Below the pieces are notes generated by a model that was given only the letters and a program-made list of their open reading frames with translations, searched no databases and was not told where the DNA came from. The position numbers and the translations under genes were made by a program. This document shows, piece by piece, positions 43,065 through 51,696 of a stretch of DNA of 64,000 nucleotides. The stretch lies in NCBI RefSeq assembly GCF_947501385.1, contig NZ_CANMVP010000022.1, forward strand, positions 22,127 through 86,126, read 5' to 3'. Origin of the DNA: an uncultured Polaribacter sp. (lineage in GTDB: Bacteria; Bacteroidota; Bacteroidia; Flavobacteriales; Flavobacteriaceae). Numbering within the stretch: position 1 is the stretch's first letter; every line of letters starts with the position of its first letter.

Positions 43065-43165
43065 TATAGTTCATAAATTAATCGTGTTTTTATAATAAAT
43101 AGTTTTGTATAGTAAAAATGAGCAAACAGCTTCTTAAAAAATTAGTTTAGATTTCTGCTAAAATT

Positions 43166-43192
43166 TATTTTGGGCGCTGCCAAAAGGTAGAA
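43166..43192. repeat. Truncated end of the GGGCG mobile-type repeat
   Basis: TTTTGGGCGCTGCCAAAAGG resembles the left end of the element at 35581 (TTTGGGCGTTCC, CTAAAAGG). The rest of the element is not recognisable here. Confidence 0.45.
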
Positions 43193-43230
43193 ATTATAGA
43201 TCAGAAAAAAGATTTTAGAAAACTAACGAA

Positions 43231-43755
43231 CTATTTTCTAACCCTCTTTTTATTATAATCATAAGGAATTTTAACTTTTAGGGCTTCAACAATAGTATAA
43301 GCTGCAGGACAAATAAAAGTATTTTCAATTGTTAAATCGGTGATTTGTATAAACTTTTTTCGATCTGTATGTGGGTAATCTGAACAAGCTTTTGGGCGAA
43401 CATCGTATATAAAACAAGAATTATCTGATTCATCAAAAAACGAACAAGGCGCAGTTTTTAAGACCATAAAATCATCTTGATCACGTTCTAAATACTGATT
43501 TTGAAAATCTGCCACTTTCATTTTCAAATGCTTAGAAATTCGCTCTGTATCTTTGTCTGTAAAGATGGGCGAAGTAGTTTTACAACAGTTTCCACAATCT
43601 AAACAATCCGTTTTTTTAAATTCTGCTGTATGCAATTCTTGCATTACATAATCTAAATTTTTAGGGGTTCTCTTTTTTAAATTTGCAAAATATTTTTTAC
43701 TTTCTTTCTTTGCTTCTTCTGCTAATTTAGGGAGTTGTTCTAGACGTTTTTCCAT
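43231..43755 (-). CDS. YkgJ-family cysteine cluster protein
   Basis: A 174-aa protein with the CxxCxxCC-type cluster DCLDCGNCCKTT near residue 55, then APCSFF, NSCFIYDVRPKAC and TFICPAAY. This is the YkgJ zinc or iron-sulphur cluster-binding family. The ATG at 43753-43755 (MEKRLEQL) is preferred to an upstream TTG at 43770. Function unknown; cytoplasmic, as it has no signal peptide. Confidence 0.85.
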   Translation of the reverse strand: MEKRLEQLPKLAEEAKKESKKYFANLKKRTPKNLDYVMQELHTAEFKKTDCLDCGNCCKTTSPIFTDKDTERISKHLKMKVADFQNQYLERDQDDFMVLKTAPCSFFDESDNSCFIYDVRPKACSDYPHTDRKKFIQITDLTIENTFICPAAYTIVEALKVKIPYDYNKKRVRK

Positions 43756-43855
43756 GCTACAAAAATACAATTTATAAGTGGTTTTAATGCTGGTTTAAAA
43801 TGATTAAAAACAGAATAATTTGAGTTGTAAATTCTCAATTGATCTAAATAGAGAT

Positions 43856-43900
43856 GGGTAACTGACTCAATTTATATAAATTCAGTCAGTCAACTGACCC
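43856..43900. repeat. Imperfect 45-base palindrome upstream of argS
   Basis: GGGTAACTGACT and its near complement AGTCAACTGACCC flank the perfect AATTTATATAAATT centre (43869-43882). It lies 147 bases before the argS start. It may be a repeat unit or an operator. Confidence 0.6.
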
Positions 43901-44046
43901 AATTAATGGAAATAAAGTCAGTTTTATGATTATTCGTAAATTTACAGCTAAAATTACACCTGTAATTTTGTCCAAATAATCTTACAATTTCAACTCAAAA
44001 AAAACAAATAAAATCCTTAATTTCGCAATTCAATTATCAGGATTCA

Positions 44047-45831
44047 ATGAATATTCAAAACACCATAGAAACCAAAGTAAAAGAAGGTTTCTTAGCACTA
44101 TATCATATAGAAATTCCATCTGTAGAATTTCAAGCAACCAGAAAAGAATTTGAAGGAGATATCACCGTTGTAGTTTTTCCTTTGTTACGTTACAAAAAAG
44201 GAAACCCTGTTCAAATTGGTGAAGACTTAGGGAAGTATCTTGTAGAAAACATCGTTGAAATTACCAATTACAACGTTGTAAAAGGTTTTCTAAATTTAGT
44301 GATTGATGATGCTTTTTACACCAATTTCTTTAATTCAATCTACGCAGATGCAACTTTTGGTGTTGTTTCGACAAAGCAAGATGAAAAAGCGGTTATGGTA
44401 GAATATTCATCACCAAACACCAATAAACCCTTACATTTAGGACACGTCCGTAATAATTTATTAGGCTATTCTGTTGCTGAAATTATCAAAGCATCTGGAA
44501 AAAAAGTCTATAAAACACAGATTATTAATGATCGTGGAATTCATATCTGTAAATCGATGTTGGCTTGGGAGAAATATGGTCATGGAGAAACTCCAGAATC
44601 TACAGGTTTAAAAGGAGATAAATTAGTCGGTAATTATTATGTGAAATTCGACCAAGAATATAAAAAAGAAATTGCTCAATTAATTGCTAAAGGAAAAACG
44701 GAGGAGGAAGCAAAAAAGCAAGCGCCACTTTTAGTGGAAGCACAAAAAATGCTTTTAAAATGGGAAGCTGGAGACAAAAAAGTAGTTTCACTTTGGGAGA
44801 CTATGAACTCTTGGGTATATGCAGGTTTTGATGTTACTTACAAAAATATGGGTGTTGATTTTGATACGTTGTATTATGAAAGTGATACCTATTTGTTAGG
44901 AAAAGATGTGGTTGCACAGGGTATTGAAAAAGGTGTTTTCTATAAAAAAGAAGACGGCTCTGTTTGGTGTGATTTAACAGATGAGGGTTTGGATGAAAAA
45001 ATTGTGTTGCGTTCAGACGGAACAGCTGTATATATGACACAAGATATTGGAACCGCCATTCAGCGTGTAAAAGATTTTCCAGATGTTGGTGGAATGGTTT
45101 ATACGGTTGGAAATGAGCAAGATTACCATTTTCAAGTATTGTTTTTAATCCTAAAAAAATTAGGCTTTGATTGGGCAAAACAATTGCATCATTTAAGTTA
45201 CGGAATGGTAGATTTACCTTCTGGAAAAATGAAATCGAGAGAAGGAACGGTGGTAGATGCTGATGATTTAATGGTGGAAATGACCACAACTGCCAAAGAA
45301 ATTTCTGAAGAATTAGGGAAACTAGAAGGATATTCTGATGAAGAAAAATTAGACTTATATAAAACAATCGGTTTAGGTGCCTTAAAATATTTTGTTTTAA
45401 AAGTAGATCCTAAAAAGAGAATTTTGTTCGACCCAAAATCTTCGGTAGATTTTCAAGGAAATACAGGCCCTTTTATACAATATACCTACGCGAGAATTCA
45501 ATCTATTATCAGAAAAGCAGATTTTGACTACAATATCATATCGAGCGGAGTCGAGATAGCATTACATGATAAAGAAAAGGAATTGTTAAAACAATTAGAA
45601 CTGTTTCCTGAAACCATTCAACAGGCTGCTACAAATTATTCGCCAGCAATTATTGCAAATTACACCTATGATTTGGTAAAAGAGTTCAATTCTTTTTATC
45701 AAAATGTCTCCATTTTAGGAGAAGAAAATCAAGATAAAAAAGTGTTTAGAGTTCAGTTGGCTAAAAAAGTTGCTGACACCATAAAATTAGCATTTTCATT
45801 ATTGGGAATTCAGGTTCCTGAGAGAATGTAA
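44047..45831 (+). CDS. argS: Arginyl-tRNA synthetase, with a short in-frame repeat
   Basis: A 594-aa class I synthetase charging tRNA-Arg. The N-terminal Add-1 domain leads to the HIGH-type motif PNTNKPLHLGHVRN, and the catalytic region includes KMKSREGTVV. The C-terminal helical DALR domain binds the anticodon loop. Odd feature: residues about 498-505 (ISSGVEIA) are encoded by a repeat-like segment, TATCGAGCGGAGTCGAGATA. They sit in the linker before the anticodon-binding helices. The reading frame is maintained. Confidence 0.95.
   Translation: MNIQNTIETKVKEGFLALYHIEIPSVEFQATRKEFEGDITVVVFPLLRYKKGNPVQIGEDLGKYLVENIVEITNYNVVKGFLNLVIDDAFYTNFFNSIYADATFGVVSTKQDEKAVMVEYSSPNTNKPLHLGHVRNNLLGYSVAEIIKASGKKVYKTQIINDRGIHICKSMLAWEKYGHGETPESTGLKGDKLVGNYYVKFDQEYKKEIAQLIAKGKTEEEAKKQAPLLVEAQKMLLKWEAGDKKVVSLWETMNSWVYAGFDVTYKNMGVDFDTLYYESDTYLLGKDVVAQGIEKGVFYKKEDGSVWCDLTDEGLDEKIVLRSDGTAVYMTQDIGTAIQRVKDFPDVGGMVYTVGNEQDYHFQVLFLILKKLGFDWAKQLHHLSYGMVDLPSGKMKSREGTVVDADDLMVEMTTTAKEISEELGKLEGYSDEEKLDLYKTIGLGALKYFVLKVDPKKRILFDPKSSVDFQGNTGPFIQYTYARIQSIIRKADFDYNIISSGVEIALHDKEKELLKQLELFPETIQQAATNYSPAIIANYTYDLVKEFNSFYQNVSILGEENQDKKVFRVQLAKKVADTIKLAFSLLGIQVPERM
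45538..45561. repeat. CGAGCGGAGTCGAG repeat inside argS
   Basis: TATCGAGCGGAGTCGAGATA is the reverse complement of the CTCGACTCCGCTCGA core seen in intergenic repeats of this window. It is translated in frame. Confidence 0.7.
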
Positions 45832-45838
45832 AAAAAAT

Positions 45839-45872
45839 TTACAGTTGCAGTACGCAGTTGGCAGTAAGAACA
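45839..45872. repeat. GCAGT-type short repeat
   Basis: ACAGTTGCAGTACGCAGTTGG shows iterated CAGTTG/GCAGT units. An inverted relative (GACTGCAAACTG...ACTGCC) lies at about 54415-54433. Confidence 0.45.
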
Positions 45873-45891
45873 AAAGTTAGTAAATTAGCAC

Positions 45892-46060
45892 GCGTTAGGG
45901 ATTGAAGTGGCATCCTTTTTATAACTCTTTTTAATGGCTTTATTGCGAGGAACGAAGCAACCTTTTAATTAATCAAGAGATTGCCACATAAAGCAGAAAA
46001 AGCTTTATTCGCAATAACAGTTATAAAAAGATAAAACGAAAAGCCTGTTAAAACGCCCAA
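45892..46060 (+). repeat. Non-coding mobile-type repeat, copy 3
   Basis: It begins GCGTTAGGGATTGAAGTGG and ATCCTTTTT, and ends AACGCCCAAA. It is 169 bp, the same length as copy 2, and includes a nested TTGCGAGGA-type repeat (45940-46016). It lies in the gap between argS and lpdA. Confidence 0.7.
45940..46016. repeat. TTGCGAGGAACGAAGCAA repeat, copy A (nested)
   Basis: TTATTGCGAGGAACGAAGCAA, then AAGAGATTGCCACA, then AAGCTTTATTCGCAA. It matches copy B at 47470-47560 along its length. Confidence 0.7.
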
Positions 46061-46079
46061 AAAAATAAAATACAGAATT

Positions 46080-47468
46080 ATGAAATACGACATCATCATT
46101 ATTGGAAGTGGACCTGGAGGTTACGTAACTGGAATTAGAGCTTCGCAATTGGGCTTTAAAGTTGCCATTGTAGAAAAAGAATCTTTAGGCGGAATTTGCC
46201 TAAACTGGGGTTGTATCCCAACCAAAGCATTGTTAAAATCTGCACAAGTGTACGATTATTTAAAACATGTAGATGAATATGGTTTAAAAGCAGAAGCAAT
46301 TGACAAAGATTTTGATGCGGTAATTAAAAGAAGTCGTGGTGTTGCAGACGGAATGAGCAAAGGTGTGGCTTTTTTAATGAAGAAAAACAAAATCGACATT
46401 CTTGATGGTTTCGGAAAAATAAAAACAGGTAAAAAAGTAGAAGTTACTGCCGAAGATGGAAAAGTAACGGAATACTCTGCCGACAATATTATTATTGCAA
46501 CGGGTTCTCGTTCTCGTGAATTACCAAATTTACCACAAGATGGTGTAAAAGTAATTGAATATAGAAAAGCAATGACATTGCCTAGTCAGCCAAAAACAAT
46601 GATTGTTGTGGGTTCTGGAGCCATTGGTGTTGAGTTTGCGCATTTCTACAATACCATGGGAACGGAAGTTACCATTGTAGAATTTCAACCAAATTTAGTA
46701 CCGGTAGAAGATATCGATATTTCGAAGCAATTTGAGCGTTCTATTAAAAAAGCAGGAATTAAAGTGATGACAAATTCTTCTGTAGAAGCTGTAGATACTT
46801 CTGGTAAAGGTGTTGTTGCTACTGTAAAAACAAAGAAAGGTGAAGAAACTCTAAAAGCAGATATTTTATTATCAGCAGTTGGAATTAAATCGAATATCGA
46901 AAATATTGGTTTAGAAGATGTGGGTATTATTGTAGACAGAGATAAAATTTTGGTCAATGATTTTTACCAAACAAATATTCCTGGTTATTATGCCATTGGA
47001 GATGTGGTTCCTGGACAAGCTTTAGCACATGTTGCTTCTGCGGAAGGAATTACCTGTGTCGAGAAATTGGCAGGTTTGCATACAGAACCTATCGATTATG
47101 GAAACGTTCCTGGTTGTACCTATGCAACTCCAGAAATTGCCTCTGTTGGAATGACGGAAGCAAAAGCAAAAGAAGCTGGTTACGAATTAAAAGTGGGTAA
47201 ATTTCCTTTTTCTGCTTCAGGAAAAGCAAAAGCAGCTGGCACGCCAGATGGTTTTGTAAAAGTTATTTTTGATGCAAAATATGGCGAATGGTTAGGTTGC
47301 CACATGATTGGTGCTGGTGTTACAGATATGATTGCTGAAGCAGTTTTAGGACGTAAATTAGAAACAACTGGGCATGAGGTTTTAAAAACAATTCATCCAC
47401 ATCCAACCATGAGTGAAGCGGTTATGGAAGCAGTTGCCGATGCTTATGATGAAGTGATACATTTATAA
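46080..47468 (+). CDS. lpdA: Dihydrolipoyl dehydrogenase
   Basis: A 462-aa FAD/NAD disulphide oxidoreductase, the E3 subunit of 2-oxoacid dehydrogenase complexes and glycine cleavage. GSGPGGYVTGIRASQ binds FAD; the redox pair is in GGICLNWGCIPTK; GSGAIGVEFA binds NAD; YAIGDVV closes the FAD site; the catalytic His is in HPHPTMSEA. It reoxidises lipoyl groups made by LipA. Confidence 0.96.
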   Translation: MKYDIIIIGSGPGGYVTGIRASQLGFKVAIVEKESLGGICLNWGCIPTKALLKSAQVYDYLKHVDEYGLKAEAIDKDFDAVIKRSRGVADGMSKGVAFLMKKNKIDILDGFGKIKTGKKVEVTAEDGKVTEYSADNIIIATGSRSRELPNLPQDGVKVIEYRKAMTLPSQPKTMIVVGSGAIGVEFAHFYNTMGTEVTIVEFQPNLVPVEDIDISKQFERSIKKAGIKVMTNSSVEAVDTSGKGVVATVKTKKGEETLKADILLSAVGIKSNIENIGLEDVGIIVDRDKILVNDFYQTNIPGYYAIGDVVPGQALAHVASAEGITCVEKLAGLHTEPIDYGNVPGCTYATPEIASVGMTEAKAKEAGYELKVGKFPFSASGKAKAAGTPDGFVKVIFDAKYGEWLGCHMIGAGVTDMIAEAVLGRKLETTGHEVLKTIHPHPTMSEAVMEAVADAYDEVIHL

Positions 47469-47469
47469 A

Positions 47470-47560
47470 GGTTTCGTCATTGCGAGGACGTCAGGACGAA
47501 GCAATCTGTTAATTTAATTGAGAGATTGCCACAGAAAGTGAAAAACTTTCTTCGCAAAGA
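47470..47560. repeat. TTGCGAGGACGTCAGGACGAAGCAA repeat, copy B
   Basis: GTCATTGCGAGGACGTC, GACGAAGCAATC, AGAGATTGCCACA and TTCTTCGCAA. It is in the gap after lpdA and matches copy A, with a short insert near its left end. Confidence 0.7.
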
Positions 47561-47590
47561 CTTTAAATTATTAAACGCATAGATTTATCA

Positions 47591-47619
47591 AAAACCGAGG
47601 TGAATTACTTCGGTTTTTA
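47591..47619 (+). terminator. Intrinsic terminator after lpdA
   Basis: Stem AAACCGA/TCGGTTT with a short loop and a T-run. It lies about 125 bases downstream of lpdA, after repeat copy B. Confidence 0.7.
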
Positions 47620-47660
47620 TATATTTTTCAATACTAATAATAACAATTAAAAAAATTAAA

Positions 47661-48035
47661 ATGAGAGCAAAATATCAAAGTGTTTTAGACTTAGGTGAAA
47701 AATTAAATATTAAAAATGGCGATGTAAAAGTTGAAGACGGGAAATTAAAAATTTGGGGTACTGCAAGTAACCAATATGAAAAAAATCTGCTGTGGGACGA
47801 AATCAAGAAAGTTGGCGGTGAAAACCCAAGCGATATTATGGCAGACATTAAAGTTGATGATACTTCTGTGTTCGCAAAACATACAGTAAAAAGTGGAGAG
47901 TCTTTGAGTAAAATAGCAAAACATTATTATGGAGATGCCATGAAATACAATGCTATTTATGAAGCCAATAAGGGTATTTTAAAATCTGCGGACTTAATTC
48001 ATCCAGGGCAAGAATTAATACTTCCTAATTTGTAG
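47661..48035 (+). CDS. LysM-domain protein with BON-like N-terminus
   Basis: A 124-aa protein with no signal peptide. Residues 1-65 resemble a BON domain (GDVKVEDGKLKIWGTASNQY); residues 75-122 are a LysM domain (HTVKSGESLSKIAKHYYGDA, LIHPGQELILP) that binds peptidoglycan or related glycans. The architecture recalls YgaU, a potassium-linked LysM protein. A terminator follows. Confidence 0.87.
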   Translation: MRAKYQSVLDLGEKLNIKNGDVKVEDGKLKIWGTASNQYEKNLLWDEIKKVGGENPSDIMADIKVDDTSVFAKHTVKSGESLSKIAKHYYGDAMKYNAIYEANKGILKSADLIHPGQELILPNL

Positions 48036-48056
48036 AAATTCATGTATTATATATTG

Positions 48057-48088
48057 AAAACCGAGGCAAAACCGCTTCGGTTTTTTTT
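48057..48088 (+). terminator. Intrinsic terminator after LysM gene
   Basis: Stem AAAACCGAGGC/GCTTCGGTTTT (one G-T wobble) followed by eight T residues. Confidence 0.85.
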
Positions 48089-48119
48089 ATATTTGAAAAA
48101 GAAAAAATGATTTTATAAA

Positions 48120-48719
48120 TTGATCACTAACAAAAAAAAGTTTTTTATTGAAATTCTTAAAGGAATTTTAAAATTAATAATTGCGGGTATATGTATTGGC
48201 TATTTAAAAGAATACGATCTATGGATTGCCATCATCTTAGTACTCAAAATTACACACAATATCTATAAGGACATTCTAAAACCAAAAAAGAAAAACTGGT
48301 TGCTACTCATAGGAATGCTACTCACCTGTTTTGGTGGTCTTGTAGGTGAAACTTGGGGAGTTTCCAATGGATATTGGGAATATCATGCTGTTGCAAGAGA
48401 ACTACCTCTTTGGTTGCCTTTTGCTTGGATGTATGCATTCTACTTTTTATATAAATTAGAACTACAATTAATTCCGCTTTTAAAAAATCAAACCCAAAAA
48501 AATAAAATTATTTTAGCGCTTATTTTGGCTTTAATTCTTCCTGCTTTCGGAGAAGTTATTACAATTTATCTAGGTGTTTGGACTTATTATTGGCCGTATC
48601 AACTATTCGGAGTTCCTTTATATGCGTTTATTTGCTTGGTTTTTGTGCACATGTTGGTCTATACAATTTTACATTTTATTTGTAAAAAGTATCAAATTAA
48701 TGATGTTGTTTTTAATTAA
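48120..48719 (+). CDS. Polytopic membrane protein of unknown function (199 aa)
   Basis: A 199-aa membrane protein with five to six helices. It starts with TTG at 48120. Conserved-looking polar residues are in GETWGVSNGYWEYHAVAREL and the acidic E in PAFGEVITIYLGVWTYYWP. These in-membrane charged and aromatic positions suggest an enzyme or transporter rather than a structural protein, but no family was recognised. Confidence 0.7.
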   Translation: MITNKKKFFIEILKGILKLIIAGICIGYLKEYDLWIAIILVLKITHNIYKDILKPKKKNWLLLIGMLLTCFGGLVGETWGVSNGYWEYHAVARELPLWLPFAWMYAFYFLYKLELQLIPLLKNQTQKNKIILALILALILPAFGEVITIYLGVWTYYWPYQLFGVPLYAFICLVFVHMLVYTILHFICKKYQINDVVFN

Positions 48720-48939
48720 TTATTACACAGAGATTCACGGAGGAATTACACAGAGAAAACACAAAGCTTTATAAAAAAAGACACGAATTTCACGGATTGT
48801 TGTGAGGATTGTTTAAAGGAAATTTATTAAGTCTAAAACCTTTGCGAACTTTGCGATTAATTATTTCGAAGAGATTTTAAAACAAATACAGATTTTCCAT
48901 CAGAGTATTTTCCCCTTCGGGGAAATTAAAAGAGGCTCC
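48720..48939. repeat. Repeat-rich gap after 199-aa gene
   Basis: The 220-base gap contains CACAGAGATTCACGG, TTACACAGAGA, AAACCTTTGCGAACTTTGCG and the hairpin TTTCCCCTTCGGGGAAA (48909-48925). From memory, such strings recur between genes in Bacteroidota genomes. No gene is seen. Confidence 0.5.
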
Positions 48940-49794
48940 CTAAAACTTCCAACAAACAATTCGTGTCACTTTATTTCCTTGACTTAGTGGAATTACCTTA
49001 AATGCTGTCGCACCCAATTTTTTAGATGATTTTTCTAAACTCTCTACATTTTCTTTTCTAGAAACTAGACTTGTAAACCATTTGCTTTTTTCCTTAAATA
49101 AAGAACTTTCATACAAATAGTTATGTAAAAAAGCTTTTTCTCCTCCAACATACCACAATTCGTTATTGTTCCCAGAAAAGTTCCGAACAGCATTATTTCC
49201 CAAATTTCTATTTTTTCGCTTATTTGCACCTTGTGCTTCTTCTGCTGATTTATAGAAAGGCGGATTACACATCGTCGCAGAAAATGCATCATCATCTTTT
49301 AAAATTCCTTTTAAAATATTGTTTTCATCAAATTGTTGACGCAATTCTATATTACTTTCTAATGCATTATCATAAATAATATCTTGTGCTGTATCTAAAG
49401 AATCTAAATCGATATCCGTACCCACAAAATTCCAATTGTATTCTGCTACTCCTAAAAGCGGATAAATACACGTTGCGCCTGTTCCAATATCTAAAATTTT
49501 TATAGCTTCTTCGGAAGAAAGCAAGTCTGCCAAATGATGAATATAATCTAAACGTCCAGGAATTGGCGGACATAAATTCGCATCTGGAAAGTCCCAAACA
49601 GAAATTTGATCATAAGAAAATAATAAGCCTTTGTTCAGTTCTTTTACCGCTGTTGGGTTTGAAAAATCAATTGTTGTGGTTCCGTATGCATTTTCTGAAA
49701 CTAGGGTTTCTAAATTTGGGTTTACTTTGATTAAATCATCAAAATTATAGCCTGTATTGAATTTATTTTTCGGGTGCAATCCTTTGTCTTTCAT
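48940..49794 (-). CDS. rlmF: 23S rRNA (adenine(1618)-N(6))-methyltransferase
   Basis: A 284-aa SAM-dependent N6-adenine methyltransferase modifying A1618 of 23S rRNA. SAM-binding ILDIGTGATCIYPLLG is near residue 95; the catalytic motif is NPPF in ATMCNPPFYKS. The N-terminal HPKNKF and YDFD-like segments, together with the GGEKAF segment, match the RlmF family. It lies upstream of a large palindromic repeat and is read from the minus strand. Confidence 0.92.
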   Translation of the reverse strand: MKDKGLHPKNKFNTGYNFDDLIKVNPNLETLVSENAYGTTTIDFSNPTAVKELNKGLLFSYDQISVWDFPDANLCPPIPGRLDYIHHLADLLSSEEAIKILDIGTGATCIYPLLGVAEYNWNFVGTDIDLDSLDTAQDIIYDNALESNIELRQQFDENNILKGILKDDDAFSATMCNPPFYKSAEEAQGANKRKNRNLGNNAVRNFSGNNNELWYVGGEKAFLHNYLYESSLFKEKSKWFTSLVSRKENVESLEKSSKKLGATAFKVIPLSQGNKVTRIVCWKF

Positions 49795-49803
49795 AAATTA
49801 AAA

Positions 49804-49879
49804 TGTCTGGTCGAGCGCAGTCGAGACCTATTTAAATCGTAATAAAACTAATAACCTCTCGACTGCGCTCGAGGGGACA
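49804..49879. repeat. Double palindrome repeat with TCGACTGCGCTCGA core
   Basis: Left arm TGTCTGGTCGAGCGCAGTCG and right arm CGACTGCGCTCGAGGGGACA are inverted copies of each other. Each also carries its own palindromic core. It fills the gap between bshC and rlmF and could act as a transcription barrier. Confidence 0.8.
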
Positions 49880-49898
49880 TTTATTCCTATTTATAATT

Positions 49899-51491
49899 TT
49901 ACAATTCTAAAATGGTAAATTCTAAATCTAAAGGTTTTAATGATTTCTTTAAAGCTTCAATAAAAGATGAACCATATTCTAAATAATATTCAGAAAAATT
50001 ACGTTGCCTTTCTTCTAAACTTTGGTTTGGTACTATTGCATTTTGAAGTTCGGTAATTCTGTCTACCAAATCCTTTTGTCTTCTTTTTTCAGCTTTTAAC
50101 AAACGTTTTTGAAGATTTTCTAATCCTTTTATTTGCTTTCTTTCTTGTGCGTTTACTGCATTTATAAATGAAACGTCTGTTTTTTTAGCCACTTCTTTTA
50201 AATCTGAAAACTGATTTTCTAAAAAATTAATTTTGGCATTAAAATCGATTTCAATGGCTGAATTTTCCACCACTTTTTTAGACAATAGTTTATGTTGACT
50301 TAAAAAAATCTCTTCATGAGAAATATTTAAATTATCTAATTTCTTTTGTTGTTTTTCTGATATGACTTGTACAGAATTTCTTAATAATAAAATTGGAAAA
50401 GGAACCTTTACCTTGTTGAAGTAATTTTTCAACTCAAACCAGTATGCTATTTCTCCTCCTCCTCCAATATAACACAAATTCGGTAAAATGACTTCTTGAT
50501 ACAAAGGTCTCACAATAACATTTGGCGAAAAAGCTAACGGATTTTTTTCAACTTCTTGTAAGATTTCACTTTTAGAAAAAGAGGTATTTGTATTGTTTAC
50601 TTTGTAAACTCCATCTTCAAAAATAATACGTTCACGAGAATTTTTACCCAAATAAAACAAGTTAATCTCTCTAGGATTTACCTGAATTTTATAATTTTTC
50701 TCTAAACTTGTAACCGTTTTAGAAACTTCCTTAAAGGACGTTTCGTTTTCTAACTCGTCTTTTATAAATGGGATAAATAATTTCTTTAATTCTTTATCGT
50801 CACCATCAACAATTACCAAACCATATTCTTTGAACAATTCATTGGCAATAAAACGAGTAGCATCTGCTAAATTATCATGCTTTAGATATCCTTTAGAAAA
50901 TAGTTCTTTTAGCTCCTTGGCGTTTTTAGAATTTCCTAGTTGGTTTGAAAAAACTTCAAAAACACTTTCTAATCCTTCCGTAGAAAATCGTCCAACTGCA
51001 CCACCATCTTCTCTACTCCATAATACTTTCTTTCCATCAAAATTGAAGTAATTAATTTCCTCAAAATCATGATCTTCCGTTGCCATCCAATACACAGGAA
51101 CAAAATTTTGTGCTGGAAATTTTTCTGATAATTCTTCTGCTAGATTGATAGCAGCTATTATTTTATATAAGAAATACAGTGGTCCCGTAAATAAATTCAA
51201 TTGATGGCCCGTGGTGATTGTAAAGGTGTTTTTCAACTTTAAAAGCTGAATATTTTCTCGCGTTTTTTCTGAAATATCAAAACCTTCATATTGCTTTTTT
51301 AAAGCATCCACTAACACCAACCTAGATTGCAATCTAAATGATTTCTCTTTTTCTTCAATCTGGTTATGAAAACCAGAGACGTTTGGAAAATTATTATAAA
51401 ACGACTTTATCGGTTCTTTTTGCTCTAAATAATCTAACATTATTTTAGAGAAGAAACCTGTTTGTTCAAATGGAATTTGTGTTGCTTTCAT
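49899..51491 (-). CDS. bshC: Bacillithiol biosynthesis cysteine-adding enzyme
   Basis: A 530-aa BshC protein, which ligates cysteine to GlcN-malate in the last step of bacillithiol synthesis. Rossmann core with TTGHQLNLFTGPLYFLYKI, PVYWMATEDHDFEEI (HxD-type motif) and PNVIVRPLYQEVILPN. A long coiled coil lies near residues 405-475. Length is typical. No bshA or bshB gene lies in this window. Confidence 0.94.
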   Translation of the reverse strand: MKATQIPFEQTGFFSKIMLDYLEQKEPIKSFYNNFPNVSGFHNQIEEKEKSFRLQSRLVLVDALKKQYEGFDISEKTRENIQLLKLKNTFTITTGHQLNLFTGPLYFLYKIIAAINLAEELSEKFPAQNFVPVYWMATEDHDFEEINYFNFDGKKVLWSREDGGAVGRFSTEGLESVFEVFSNQLGNSKNAKELKELFSKGYLKHDNLADATRFIANELFKEYGLVIVDGDDKELKKLFIPFIKDELENETSFKEVSKTVTSLEKNYKIQVNPREINLFYLGKNSRERIIFEDGVYKVNNTNTSFSKSEILQEVEKNPLAFSPNVIVRPLYQEVILPNLCYIGGGGEIAYWFELKNYFNKVKVPFPILLLRNSVQVISEKQQKKLDNLNISHEEIFLSQHKLLSKKVVENSAIEIDFNAKINFLENQFSDLKEVAKKTDVSFINAVNAQERKQIKGLENLQKRLLKAEKRRQKDLVDRITELQNAIVPNQSLEERQRNFSEYYLEYGSSFIEALKKSLKPLDLEFTILEL

Positions 51492-51667
51492 AATTAATTT
51501 ACAACACTATTTATACAACAATCAGAATCTGAGTCTGCGTTCATATTACTTGTTTAATTTTTTATAAAAATACAATTATTTTATGGGTAGTTGAAAATGC
51601 AAATTCAATCTAACAAACTTTTAACATGTTTCAAATTCTACAAGTCAAAAAATTAAAATTATATCCT

Positions 51668-51675
51668 TACTTTTG
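51668..51675 (+). promoter_or_regulatory. -7 promoter box for M14 peptidase
   Basis: TACTTTTG matches TAnnTTTG, 21 bases before the ATG at 51697. Confidence 0.45.
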
Positions 51676-51696
51676 GTTTCTTAATCAATTATTTAC

